Made by a program: the position numbers and the translations under genes. Below, in pieces: positions 6,364 through 12,989 of a stretch of 14,004 nt of DNA. The DNA comes from Candidatus Moraniibacteriota bacterium (GTDB taxonomy: Bacteria > Patescibacteriota > Minisyncoccia > Moranbacterales > UBA2206): positions 1 to 14,004 of the forward strand of contig JAHFOP010000022.1 in NCBI GenBank assembly GCA_023261605.1, in the 5' to 3' direction. The notes under the pieces are model-generated. The model made no database searches. It had not been told where the DNA came from and saw nothing but the letters and a program-made list of their open reading frames with translations. Each line of letters starts with the position of its first letter. The stretch's first letter is position 1.

Positions 6364-6418
6364 AAAGTCGAACTTTTCGAGGAATAAAAAAAGACCGGTG
6401 TCTAAAGTTCGACTTTTT
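6364..6418 (+). terminator. Inverted repeat, possible terminator or paired operator
   Basis: AAAGTCGAACTTT (6364-6376) and AAAGTTCGACTTT (6404-6416) are perfect reverse complements across a 27-base loop. The right arm ends in a T-run (6414-6418), as an intrinsic terminator would. The loop itself contains AGAC-CGGT-GTCT (6392-6403). Each 13-base arm is also a small palindrome (AAAGT and ACTTT around three bases), and the arm centres are 40 bases apart, so a two-site DNA-binding role is an alternative. It lies between paralogue B and maf. Confidence 0.55.
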
Positions 6419-6438
6419 ACGGATTGGTTTATAATTAT

Positions 6439-7023
6439 ATGCGGAAAATTGTTTTGGCTTCGAAATCATATTGGCGGAAAACTTTACTTGAGCAGATAGG
6501 CCTCAAGGATTTTGAGATTATGGAGAGCAAGTATGAAGAAGATATGAATGCTATGAGTGATCCGCGGGAGCTGGCCAAGTTTTTGGCTTTGAAAAAGGGC
6601 GAGGTGGTGGCGGAGAAGTTTCCAGATGCGATCGTGCTGTCGGGTGACACTTTTATAGTTTTTGAAAATCAGTTTATCGGCAAACCCAAAGATAGTGAAG
6701 ATGCTCGGCGGACTTTGCGATTGCTCTCTGGCAAAGAAGTTTCGGCAGTTTCCGGTTATGCCGTCATTGACACTAAGACTGGAAAAGTAATTAATGATTT
6801 TGGTGAAGGTGTGGTTAAGTTTAGAAATATTAGTGATGAAGAGATTGATGACTATGTGGCGACTGGTGAACCGCTCACACTGGCTGGCAGTTTTGGCATT
6901 ATGATGGCTGCCGCGGCTTTTGTGGAATCAGTCAGTGGTGATTTCTATTCCATTGTGGGGTTTCCCATTGGGAAAATTTATTTGGCACTGAAAGAGTTGG
7001 GAGTTAATGTTTTTAAGAATTGA
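6439..7023 (+). CDS. maf: Maf-family nucleoside triphosphate pyrophosphatase
   Basis: Maf proteins hydrolyse dTTP, UTP or modified nucleoside triphosphates to monophosphates, a cytoplasmic housecleaning role. This 194-residue protein has the family outline: IVLASKSYWRKTLL at the N-terminus (usually LASxSPRRxxLL; R13 retained, the first of the two usual arginines is Trp), VLSGDTFI, GKPKD, LSGKEVSAVSGY, and YVATGEPLTLAGSFGI near residue 150, ending with FYSIVGFPI. The ATG at 6439 gives the classical start MRKIVLASKS; a TTG at 6424 in frame is less likely. The next gene follows six bases later. Which of the Maf substrate subgroups it belongs to is not resolved by sight. Confidence 0.93.
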   Translation: MRKIVLASKSYWRKTLLEQIGLKDFEIMESKYEEDMNAMSDPRELAKFLALKKGEVVAEKFPDAIVLSGDTFIVFENQFIGKPKDSEDARRTLRLLSGKEVSAVSGYAVIDTKTGKVINDFGEGVVKFRNISDEEIDDYVATGEPLTLAGSFGIMMAAAAFVESVSGDFYSIVGFPIGKIYLALKELGVNVFKN

Positions 7024-7029
7024 AACTAT

Positions 7030-7536
7030 ATGAATTATCAAAAAGAAATCGAGGAAGTCATTGGCGACTGGAAGGAATTTTTACTCAAGATTTTTTCTAA
7101 TTTAGAAAAAGCTGGATTTGACCTCGATGAATTTGAAGAGTTGGATCATATTGCTTATAGAACAGAAAGATTGGAGGATTACAAAAAAATGAAAGAAAAA
7201 CTGACTATGTTTTCAAAGGTTTATAGCGACAAAGTTTTTAATGGTCGACCAATTTTGATTTGTTTGTTGAAGAGTCCTCTATTTTTTAGAAATTTTTCAA
7301 TTGAGGGATTGGAAGTGTTGGCACCAAAGGAGAATAATAAACATAAAGAGGGATTGGAGCATGCGGAGTTTGTGATCAAGATTCCCCTGGCTGAATTTAT
7401 GAAAAAGTACGAGAGGGTGGATTTTAATTTGAACGCATATAACCGAGAAGAAAACCCAGAGCTGATTGTAGAGTTTGGAGATTGTGCGGTGAAATTTCAT
7501 GAACAGAGTCTTTTGGAAGTGAGAAAGTTAAAATAA
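7030..7536 (+). CDS. YecM-like VOC-superfamily protein
   Basis: The 168 residues align by eye along their length with E. coli YecM, a vicinal-oxygen-chelate-fold protein of unknown reaction. Shared landmarks in order are DHIAYRTE (residues about 39-46), NGRPI, EGLEHAEFVI and NPEL.V.F followed by VKFHE. The His and Glu in DHI, EHAEFV and KFHE are the likely metal ligands. It is soluble with no signal. It begins six bases after maf and ends 11 bases before the next gene, so the three are probably cotranscribed. Function is unknown even in the E. coli relative; this is assignment to family only. Confidence 0.8.
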   Translation: MNYQKEIEEVIGDWKEFLLKIFSNLEKAGFDLDEFEELDHIAYRTERLEDYKKMKEKLTMFSKVYSDKVFNGRPILICLLKSPLFFRNFSIEGLEVLAPKENNKHKEGLEHAEFVIKIPLAEFMKKYERVDFNLNAYNREENPELIVEFGDCAVKFHEQSLLEVRKLK

Positions 7537-7547
7537 CTTAATATTTT

Positions 7548-8207
7548 ATGAACAAAAAAGAAATCATCTCAAAAATTGAGAAAGAAGCGAAGAAGTTTTT
7601 TGAGGGAGCGAGCGGGTGTCATGACTGGACGCATGTTGAGCGAGTGAAAAATTTGGCGTTGCATATCGGCAAAAAAGAAAAGGCAGATCTTTTTGTGTTG
7701 GAAATCGCGGCACTTTTGCATGACATTGGACGAAAAGAAGAGATGAAGTGTAAAGGAAAATTTTGTCACGCCGAAAAAGGGGCGGAGTTGGCTAAAAAAC
7801 TTTTGATGAAATATAAATTCGATCAGGAAAAGATGAAAAACATCATCCACTGCGTCAAAACGCATCGCTTTCGTAAAAGTAATTCACCAGAAACATTGGA
7901 AGCGAAGGTCTTGTTTGATGCTGACAAACTGGATTCCATTGGAGCAATTGGGATAGCCAGAAATTTTTTCTTCGCGGGAAACGCCAAGTTGAATTTTTAT
8001 ACGGGCAACGAGAAAAAATTGAATGGTGACTACAAGGACTATGCTTATACCGATGAAGATACGGCTATTTTGGAATATCACAAAAAATTGAAAACTATCT
8101 ATCGAAAAATTTTGACCAAGGGCGGGAAAGAGATTGCCAGAGAAAGGCAGAAATATATGGATGATTTTTTTCGGCGGTTCGAAAAAGAAACGAGGGGTTT
8201 GATGTAA
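7548..8207 (+). CDS. HD-domain hydrolase (YedJ-like)
   Basis: This 219-residue protein has a complete set of HD-superfamily metal ligands in order: H29 in CHDWTHVERV, H58-D59 in LLHDIGR, a His in CHAEKGAELA, another in IIHCVKTHR, and Asp in FDADKLDSIGAIGIAR. The HDWTH...DADKLDSIGA pattern is that of the uncharacterised YedJ/YpgQ-type HD hydrolases, for which nucleoside triphosphate hydrolysis has been reported in related members. It lacks a signal or membrane segment. It is not closely related to the HD protein at 3727-4338. It ends the compact block; no hairpin terminator is seen before the next promoter at 8233. Confidence 0.9.
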   Translation: MNKKEIISKIEKEAKKFFEGASGCHDWTHVERVKNLALHIGKKEKADLFVLEIAALLHDIGRKEEMKCKGKFCHAEKGAELAKKLLMKYKFDQEKMKNIIHCVKTHRFRKSNSPETLEAKVLFDADKLDSIGAIGIARNFFFAGNAKLNFYTGNEKKLNGDYKDYAYTDEDTAILEYHKKLKTIYRKILTKGGKEIARERQKYMDDFFRRFEKETRGLM

Positions 8208-8232
8208 TTAATTACATTGTCGGGTGGTACGT

Positions 8233-8261
8233 TTGACTTTTGGCCATAAAAACGCTATAAG
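8233..8261 (+). promoter_or_regulatory. Promoter of the 8330-9146 operon
   Basis: TTGACT (8233-8238) and TATAAG (8256-8261) are 17 bases apart, each one base from consensus. The predicted start near 8268 gives a leader of about 62 bases before the first large gene, containing a short ORF. Confidence 0.75.
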
Positions 8262-8291
8262 AAAAGCAGTGTTTTTGAAGTGAAGGAGGGG

Positions 8292-8333
8292 ATGTTGTTT
8301 AATAATTTGATAAACCAAGAGGTGGAACGATGA
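8292..8333 (+). CDS. Possible 13-codon leader ORF coupled to the next gene
   Basis: An ATG at 8292 follows the strongest Shine-Dalgarno in the window, AAGGAGGGG at 8283-8291. It opens MLFNNLINQEVER and stops with TGA at 8331-8333, overlapping the ATG of the following gene as ATGA. The arrangement is typical of translational coupling. No run of one regulatory amino acid is present, so attenuation by codon starvation is not obvious. The alternative is that the AAGGAGG is accidental, since the next gene has its own site (GAGGTGG, 8319-8325). Confidence 0.45.
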   Translation: MLFNNLINQEVER

Positions 8334-8599
8334 AGACTATAGAGGGGTGGAAAGCTGAGGCAGAGGCGCTGAGAGTCGAGCTTATGGAGGCGCTGAAAGT
8401 TATCAGGGAAAAATCTAAATTGATTGAATCTATGGGGATTGTTTCGGCTGGTCTGGGTGATCCTCACTATGACGTCAGAACCAGTATCGCCAGTAGAAAA
8501 ACTGGCGCACCTAAACAGAGCATCTTGGATGTAATCGAAAAAGGCAATGGTCTTTTTTCAAAATTATCAGAGGATGTACTTCAAATTCAGAAAAACTGA
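8330..8599 (+). CDS. Hypothetical protein (89 aa), helical N-terminus
   Basis: I do not recognise this protein. The N-terminal third (GWKAEAEALRVELMEALKVI, about residues 6-25, continuing to residue 35) is a charged amphipathic helix suited to a coiled coil. The remainder is polar with no membrane segment or signal. GAGGTGG at 8319-8325 is a good Shine-Dalgarno for the ATG at 8330. It is the first large gene of a two-gene operon with its own promoter and terminator; the partner starts 19 bases after its stop. Both have Shine-Dalgarno sites, unlike most genes here, hinting at a separate origin or stronger expression. Confidence 0.75.
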   Translation: MKTIEGWKAEAEALRVELMEALKVIREKSKLIESMGIVSAGLGDPHYDVRTSIASRKTGAPKQSILDVIEKGNGLFSKLSEDVLQIQKN

Positions 8600-8618
8600 A
8601 CTGTTGGGAGGTGAGGTC

Positions 8619-9146
8619 ATGGCGACGAAGACAGAAAAAGAACCGGTCATTTATGTGACTGAGTTTGCAAGAAATTTGGCAATGATAATTTGGGAGATGG
8701 CAACTAATAGGTATCCTTTCAAGGAGGCAATGCTCTTGATTATCGAATCAATGTTCGATAGTAAGGCGGATCGGTTGGATCATATCCAAGCCATAGAAAA
8801 CATGGTTAATGATCCTGCGATCTTAAAGCAGCAAATGACCAACGATTCCTTTTTGGCGGTGAAGGCCTTCTTGGATGGCAATCACTCGGATGCTTTCAGG
8901 AAACTGGAGATGATCTTGGCTAGTGTGATCCATTATCTGACCAAGAAAGAGGGATACAATCTTGAACTGGCCACACAACATGCCGCGGGATGCTATGGCA
9001 AGGGCTGGGTGGAATTGATCAGTAAATTCATAAACAGCAGTCCTGATTTGGAATATCACCTTCTTCCCAGTAGCGGTCTTACAAATGAGGAGCTGGCCAT
9101 CCATATCGAGGAAGAGTATCGGTTTATGGGGTGGGGCAATGATTGA
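8619..9146 (+). CDS. Hypothetical protein (175 aa)
   Basis: I do not recognise this family. From the ATG at 8619 (MATKTEKEPVIYVTEFARN) it has 175 residues; an upstream in-frame ATG at 8547 would overlap the previous gene by over 50 bases and lacks a ribosome site, whereas GGGAGGTGAG at 8606-8615 precedes the chosen start. The sequence looks alpha-helical (FARNLAMIIWEMATNRYPF; KEAMLLIIESMF; LRKLEMILASVIHYL-like stretch near residues 90-105) with single cysteine at about residue 128, and no signal peptide or clear transmembrane segment. It is co-transcribed with the 89-aa gene and followed by a strong terminator. Confidence 0.8.
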   Translation: MATKTEKEPVIYVTEFARNLAMIIWEMATNRYPFKEAMLLIIESMFDSKADRLDHIQAIENMVNDPAILKQQMTNDSFLAVKAFLDGNHSDAFRKLEMILASVIHYLTKKEGYNLELATQHAAGCYGKGWVELISKFINSSPDLEYHLLPSSGLTNEELAIHIEEEYRFMGWGND

Positions 9147-9159
9147 AGGAATGCGTTTT

Positions 9160-9197
9160 GGCCGGCTTGGGATTTCCCGAGCCGGCCTCTTTTTTTA
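9160..9197 (+). terminator. Strong intrinsic terminator
   Basis: The arms GGCCGGCTTGGG (9160-9171) and CCCGAGCCGGCC (9176-9187) make a 12-bp stem with one G-U pair and a four-base loop, followed by TCTTTTTTT. It closes the 8330-9146 operon, 13 bases after the stop codon. Confidence 0.95.
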
Positions 9198-9209
9198 TTT
9201 TTTCCATTA

Positions 9210-9218
9210 TGTTATAGT
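9210..9218 (+). promoter_or_regulatory. Candidate serS extended -10 promoter
   Basis: TGTTATAGT (9210-9218) is an extended -10 element with hexamer TATAGT. The region where a -35 box would lie is the T-run of the terminator, without a TTGACA-like match. The predicted start near 9225 lies about 24 bases before the serS ATG. Confidence 0.5.
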
Positions 9219-9248
9219 AAAATTAGTAATAAATGAACACTTTTTATT

Positions 9249-10565
9249 ATGTTAGACATAAAATATATCCGAGAGAACGCGGAAGAGGTTAAAAAGAATT
9301 GTGAACTGCGCAAAGTCAAATGTGATGTTGATCGACTTTTGAAATTGGACGAAAAGAAAATAAAATTAACGAAGCAAGTTGAAATTTTTAATTCTGAAAA
9401 GAATTTGTTAAATATGAAAGCTTCTCAGGCTGAAGGCAACAGAGAAAAAGCCGCAATATTTTTTAAAGGCAAAGAAATTAAAGAAGGAATTGAAAAAATA
9501 AAACCAGAATTAAAAGATATTGAAGAAGAGTATAAAATTCTATTGGCTAAATTACCCAACAAGACTCATCCGGATGTTCCGGTTGGTCCGGACGAATCAG
9601 AAAATAAAGTCATAAGGAGAGAGGGTGAGCCGGTAAAATTTAATTTTACGCCGAAAGATCATATGGAAATCGGCGAGGCATTAGATATTCTTGACACTAA
9701 GACGGCGGCCATTGTTTCCGGTGCACGCTTCAGCTATATCAAAGGTGAGGCGGCGATGCTCCAATTCGCTTTGGTGCAATTTATTTTTCATTCCTTGGCA
9801 GATAGAAAAATTATTTCTGAGCTGGCCAAAAAAGTTGGCAATCCATCGTATAAACCTTTCGTGCCGGTTGTGCCGCCAGTCATGGTCAAATCAGAAATCA
9901 TGAAGAAGATGGATCGTTTTGAGCCGATTGATGATCGTTACTACTTTGAAAAAGATGATATGCTTTTGGTCGGTAGTGCGGAACATTCACTGGGACCGAT
10001 TCACATGAATCAAACTATTGATGAAAAAGATTTACCAATCCGCTACATCGGCTACTCAACGGCTTTTCGGAGGGAAGCTGGAACATATGGCAAGGATATG
10101 AAAGGCATTTTGCGCTCTCATCAGTTTGACAAACTGGAAATGGAATCTTTTTCCACGCCGGAAAATGGCGAAGAAGAGCAAAATCTTTTTGTGGCGGTGC
10201 AGGAATATATCGTTAGCAGTTTGAAAATTCCCTATCAAGTGGTGCAGATCTGCACGGGTGATATGGGCAAACCGGATTATCGTCAAATTGATATTGAATG
10301 TTGGATTCCCAGTCAGAATAAATATCGTGAAACTCACACCTCAGACTTTATGACAGATTTTCAATCTCGTCGACTTAACACTAAAGTCAGAAAAGCCAAC
10401 GGTGAAACGGAGTTCACTTATATGAATGATGCTACGGCTTGCGCTATTGGCCGGATGCTCATCGCCATTTTGGAAAACTATCAACAGGCCGACGGTTCGG
10501 TGGTGGTGCCGGAGGTCTTGAGAAAATGGATGCCTGGGGAGATGGAAATTATTTCTGCGAAATAA
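9249..10565 (+). CDS. serS: Seryl-tRNA synthetase
   Basis: This 438-residue class II synthetase charges tRNA-Ser, in the usual size range (about 420-430). MLDIKYIRENAEEVKKN is the standard start. The long helical arm (about residues 28-110) that grips the tRNA-Ser extra arm follows. In the catalytic domain, LVGSAEHSLGPIHM is the serine-binding TxE region (Ser in place of Thr), FRREAG (F273-G278) is motif 2, and AIGRMLIAILENYQ with R402 is motif 3. NDATACAIGR replaces the common NGSGLAVGR, a variant I associate with Patescibacteria. No Shine-Dalgarno precedes the ATG. The gene is preceded by a terminator and a candidate promoter, so it is probably its own unit. Confidence 0.96.
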   Translation: MLDIKYIRENAEEVKKNCELRKVKCDVDRLLKLDEKKIKLTKQVEIFNSEKNLLNMKASQAEGNREKAAIFFKGKEIKEGIEKIKPELKDIEEEYKILLAKLPNKTHPDVPVGPDESENKVIRREGEPVKFNFTPKDHMEIGEALDILDTKTAAIVSGARFSYIKGEAAMLQFALVQFIFHSLADRKIISELAKKVGNPSYKPFVPVVPPVMVKSEIMKKMDRFEPIDDRYYFEKDDMLLVGSAEHSLGPIHMNQTIDEKDLPIRYIGYSTAFRREAGTYGKDMKGILRSHQFDKLEMESFSTPENGEEEQNLFVAVQEYIVSSLKIPYQVVQICTGDMGKPDYRQIDIECWIPSQNKYRETHTSDFMTDFQSRRLNTKVRKANGETEFTYMNDATACAIGRMLIAILENYQQADGSVVVPEVLRKWMPGEMEIISAK

Positions 10566-10572
10566 TTTCCAG

Positions 10573-10595
10573 TACAAAATATCAGATATTTTGTA
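10573..10595. promoter_or_regulatory. 23-bp perfect palindrome, likely operator
   Basis: TACAAAATATC (10573-10583) and GATATTTTGTA (10585-10595) are perfect reverse complements around a single A. The right arm overlaps TATAAA (10594-10599), and another TATAAA lies at 10601-10606, so a protein bound here would cover or abut the promoter of the lipoprotein gene. The lack of a following T-run argues against a terminator. The binding protein is unknown. Confidence 0.6.
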
Positions 10596-10634
10596 TAAAG
10601 TATAAAATGCAAAATAATTTTTTAAAATAAAAAA

Positions 10635-11243
10635 ATGAAAACGCTCAAAATTGCCGCATTGGCGGCGGGAGTTCTTTTTTTGGCAGGATGTGGGAATAAG
10701 ACTGTGAACAATACAGGAGAAACAGTACAAACGCCAGCGCCAGCTGTGGCGCAGTCGAATAAGAATACGAGCTTGGTACTAAATTCTATTCAAGATGCGA
10801 TGAGCCGCAATGTAACAATGAAATGTGACTACTCTTTGAAAATTAGCAATGAAAGAGAGTTGGCAGTCACCACTTATACCAAAGAGAAGGAATATATGAC
10901 CGTGATGAATGTCGCGGACAAACTGCAACATACATTTTTTGATGGAATGGCCGTCTACAGCTGGATGGATGGTCAAAAACAAGGAACAAAAATTACAGTG
11001 GCTTGTTCAGAAGAATTGGTCAAAAATGCTCCTCAGGGAAACCAAGTCATGTCTGCGCCCGATCCGAGTGGAGAAAAAGCTTTCAATAGCGCGATGAATG
11101 TCAAATGTGTGCCGGCGGAGGGAATTGGTTTTTCCGTGCCGACCGATGTTGCTTTTGTTGATCAATGCGAAAGGATGAAAGCCTTAATTAAAAACATTCC
11201 ATCGGGCGCAAGCGTGCCGAATATGCCACAGATACAAAAGTAA
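10635..11243 (+). CDS. Predicted lipoprotein with four cysteines
   Basis: The 202-residue protein has a lipoprotein signal peptide: MKTLKIAALAAGVLFLAGC, with the lipobox LAGC and the acylated Cys19. A low-complexity linker (about residues 20-45, rich in T, N, P, A) follows. The mature domain has four further cysteines in KCDYS, VACSE, VKCVP and DQCER, spaced to form two disulfides outside the cell. Stretches such as YSWMDGQKQGTKI and the repeated aromatic-glycine turns resemble LolA/LppX-type carrier domains, but this is weak. There is no Shine-Dalgarno. The preceding palindrome suggests controlled expression. The GH1 gene follows after 39 bases. Confidence 0.82.
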   Translation: MKTLKIAALAAGVLFLAGCGNKTVNNTGETVQTPAPAVAQSNKNTSLVLNSIQDAMSRNVTMKCDYSLKISNERELAVTTYTKEKEYMTVMNVADKLQHTFFDGMAVYSWMDGQKQGTKITVACSEELVKNAPQGNQVMSAPDPSGEKAFNSAMNVKCVPAEGIGFSVPTDVAFVDQCERMKALIKNIPSGASVPNMPQIQK

Positions 11244-11282
11244 ATTATCTTAACCCCTTAACATGTGGAAATAGATATTGCT

Positions 11283-12578
11283 ATGGAAAAAACTTTAAGC
11301 GAGCAGGTAAATAATAATCAGAAAAAAACAGAAACCCTTACTTTTCCAACAGGGTTTTTGTGGGGGGCGGCGACTTCGGCGCATCAAGTTGAGGGAAACA
11401 CAAACAATAATTGGACTGAGTGGGAAAAGAATAATGCTGAAAGATTGGCTAAGGAGGCTGGTGGTAAATGGCAAACTTGGCAACAAGAAAAATTTCCTGA
11501 GATGTTCGATGTGAAAAATTATATCTCCGGACAAGCCTGTGACCACTATAATCGTTACAAGGAAGATTTTGATTTGGCCAAGAGTGGAGGGCATAACGCG
11601 CATCGTTTTTCCATTGAATGGTCGCGCATTGAACTGGAGGAAGGAAAATTTGATGAGCGTGAAATTGAGCATTATCGAAAAGTTTTGATGGCGTTGAAAG
11701 CGCGCGGCATGGAACCTTTTGTAACTCTCTGGCATTGGACGGAACCTATTTGGTTTCAAGAAAAAGGCGGATGGACGGACAAAAAATCAATCGAATATTT
11801 TTCTCGGTTTGTGGAAAAAGTAGTTGGAGAATATCAAGACTTAGTAAGATTTTGGGTGGTAGTGAATGAGCCGAATGTGGGTATGGGCTTTGGATATCTT
11901 TTGGGTTCGCAGCCACCGGCAAAAAAAGGACCAGTTAATTTTCTTAGGGGATTTTTCAATTTATTCGCAGCCTTTAAAAAATCGGCTTTGATTATTAAAA
12001 AAATCGATCCCAAAGCTGAGATTGGAGTAGCGAATAGTATCACGCATTATGATGTTAAGATTTTTCCCGGGCTATATTACATTACAGTGTCTGTTGTTGA
12101 TTTTTTTAGTAACTATTTCCTTAGGAGAGCGATTCCATATTGCACTTTCATTGGTTGCAACTATTATTCCCGGCACGTTATCTCATCCAGAAAAAAAGAC
12201 ATTGCGCCAGAAAAGAGAAATGATTTGGGCTGGGAGATTTATCCCGAAGGGATTTATCATGTGCTCAAAAGTTTGAAAAAATATAATCTGCCATTCTATA
12301 TCACGGAAAACGGTTTGGCGGACGCTATGGATGAAAAACGCCCACAGTTCATTGAACATCATTTGCGATTCGTACAGCAGGCTATTCAGGAAGGCGTGGA
12401 TGTGCGGGGATATTTTCATTGGTCATTGCTGGACAATTTTGAATTTGTGGATATGCGTGGTTTTTGGCCACGCTTCGGGCTTATTGAGATTGATTATAAA
12501 ACACTGAAAAGAAAACCTAGAAAAAGTTTTTATGAGTATGCTAATATTTGCAAGAATAATGAGGTTGATTTGACGTGA
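11283..12578 (+). CDS. Glycoside hydrolase family 1 (beta-glucosidase type)
   Basis: GH1 enzymes hydrolyse beta-linked sugars with retention of configuration. FLWGAATSAHQVEG at the N-terminus is the family signature. E196 in VNEPN is the acid/base and E342 in ITENG the nucleophile; GYFHWSLLDNFEF near the end binds the sugar. There is no signal peptide, so it is probably cytoplasmic. At 431 residues it is slightly short, and the two catalytic glutamates are 146 residues apart instead of about 185, with the loss falling before FIGCNYYSR. The ATG at 11283 is preferred to a GTG at 11265. Neither has a Shine-Dalgarno. Beta-glucosidase, beta-galactosidase and 6-phospho-glycosidase activities cannot be separated by sight. 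Confidence 0.93.
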   Translation: MEKTLSEQVNNNQKKTETLTFPTGFLWGAATSAHQVEGNTNNNWTEWEKNNAERLAKEAGGKWQTWQQEKFPEMFDVKNYISGQACDHYNRYKEDFDLAKSGGHNAHRFSIEWSRIELEEGKFDEREIEHYRKVLMALKARGMEPFVTLWHWTEPIWFQEKGGWTDKKSIEYFSRFVEKVVGEYQDLVRFWVVVNEPNVGMGFGYLLGSQPPAKKGPVNFLRGFFNLFAAFKKSALIIKKIDPKAEIGVANSITHYDVKIFPGLYYITVSVVDFFSNYFLRRAIPYCTFIGCNYYSRHVISSRKKDIAPEKRNDLGWEIYPEGIYHVLKSLKKYNLPFYITENGLADAMDEKRPQFIEHHLRFVQQAIQEGVDVRGYFHWSLLDNFEFVDMRGFWPRFGLIEIDYKTLKRKPRKSFYEYANICKNNEVDLT

Positions 12579-12603
12579 AAAATGGATGTGATAAAATGCA
12601 TTT

Positions 12604-12861
12604 ATGGATGAGAATGATAAGAATAAAGATTACGAATTTGCACTTTTAGAGCGCCTTGAAAGTAAGGTTGATTTGCTGATTGAAAAAGTTGAGAAGATAG
12701 ATTCCTTGGAAACAAAGGTTGATTCTTTAGTAGAAGATATGGATTACGTAAAGTCCAATTTGGTTGATAAAACTGACAGATTTAAGGAGGTTGACGCGGT
12801 TACTGATGATCACGAAAAACGCCTGATTAAGCTGGAAAATGTAGTGCTGGCCAAGGCCTAA
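12604..12861 (+). CDS. Small coiled-coil protein (85 aa)
   Basis: This 85-residue acidic protein has heptad-like hydrophobic spacing over most of its length: LLERLESKVDLLIEKVEKI, then SLETKVDSLVEDMDYVKSNL, then DDHEKRLIKLENVVL. It has no signal or membrane segment. I recognise no family, only a likely long parallel or antiparallel coiled coil, of the kind found in many short uncharacterised bacterial proteins. No good Shine-Dalgarno precedes the ATG. A weak promoter-like TTGACG (12570-12575) with GATAAA (12590-12595) has poor spacing. Its stop codon lies 10 bases before the -35 box of the rRNA promoter. Confidence 0.75.
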   Translation: MDENDKNKDYEFALLERLESKVDLLIEKVEKIDSLETKVDSLVEDMDYVKSNLVDKTDRFKEVDAVTDDHEKRLIKLENVVLAKA

Positions 12862-12871
12862 AATTGAGCCC

Positions 12872-12899
12872 TTGACAACATTTCACAGTTTGCTACAAT
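12872..12899 (+). promoter_or_regulatory. rRNA operon promoter
   Basis: TTGACA (12872-12877) and TACAAT (12894-12899), 16 bases apart, with extended -10 TG (12891-12892). The layout and the TGCTACAAT block equal those of the greA promoter. Predicted start is near 12906, about 365 bases before mature 16S rRNA. Confidence 0.85.
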
Positions 12900-12989
12900 G
12901 GGACATACGAGTTACATTTAATCTTTAATTCCAAAAAAGGCAATTAAATAAACTCTGGAAAATCTTTTAAAACACTGAATGAAACAAAG

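Noticed and set aside
6430..6435. Perfect TATAAT before maf
   Set aside because: The ATG at 6439 is only four bases downstream, so transcription would begin after the start codon. No matching -35 box at usual spacing.
12570..12595. Promoter before the coiled-coil gene (TTGACG and GATAAA)
   Set aside because: The spacing of 14 bases is too short for a normal promoter; mentioned only as weak.
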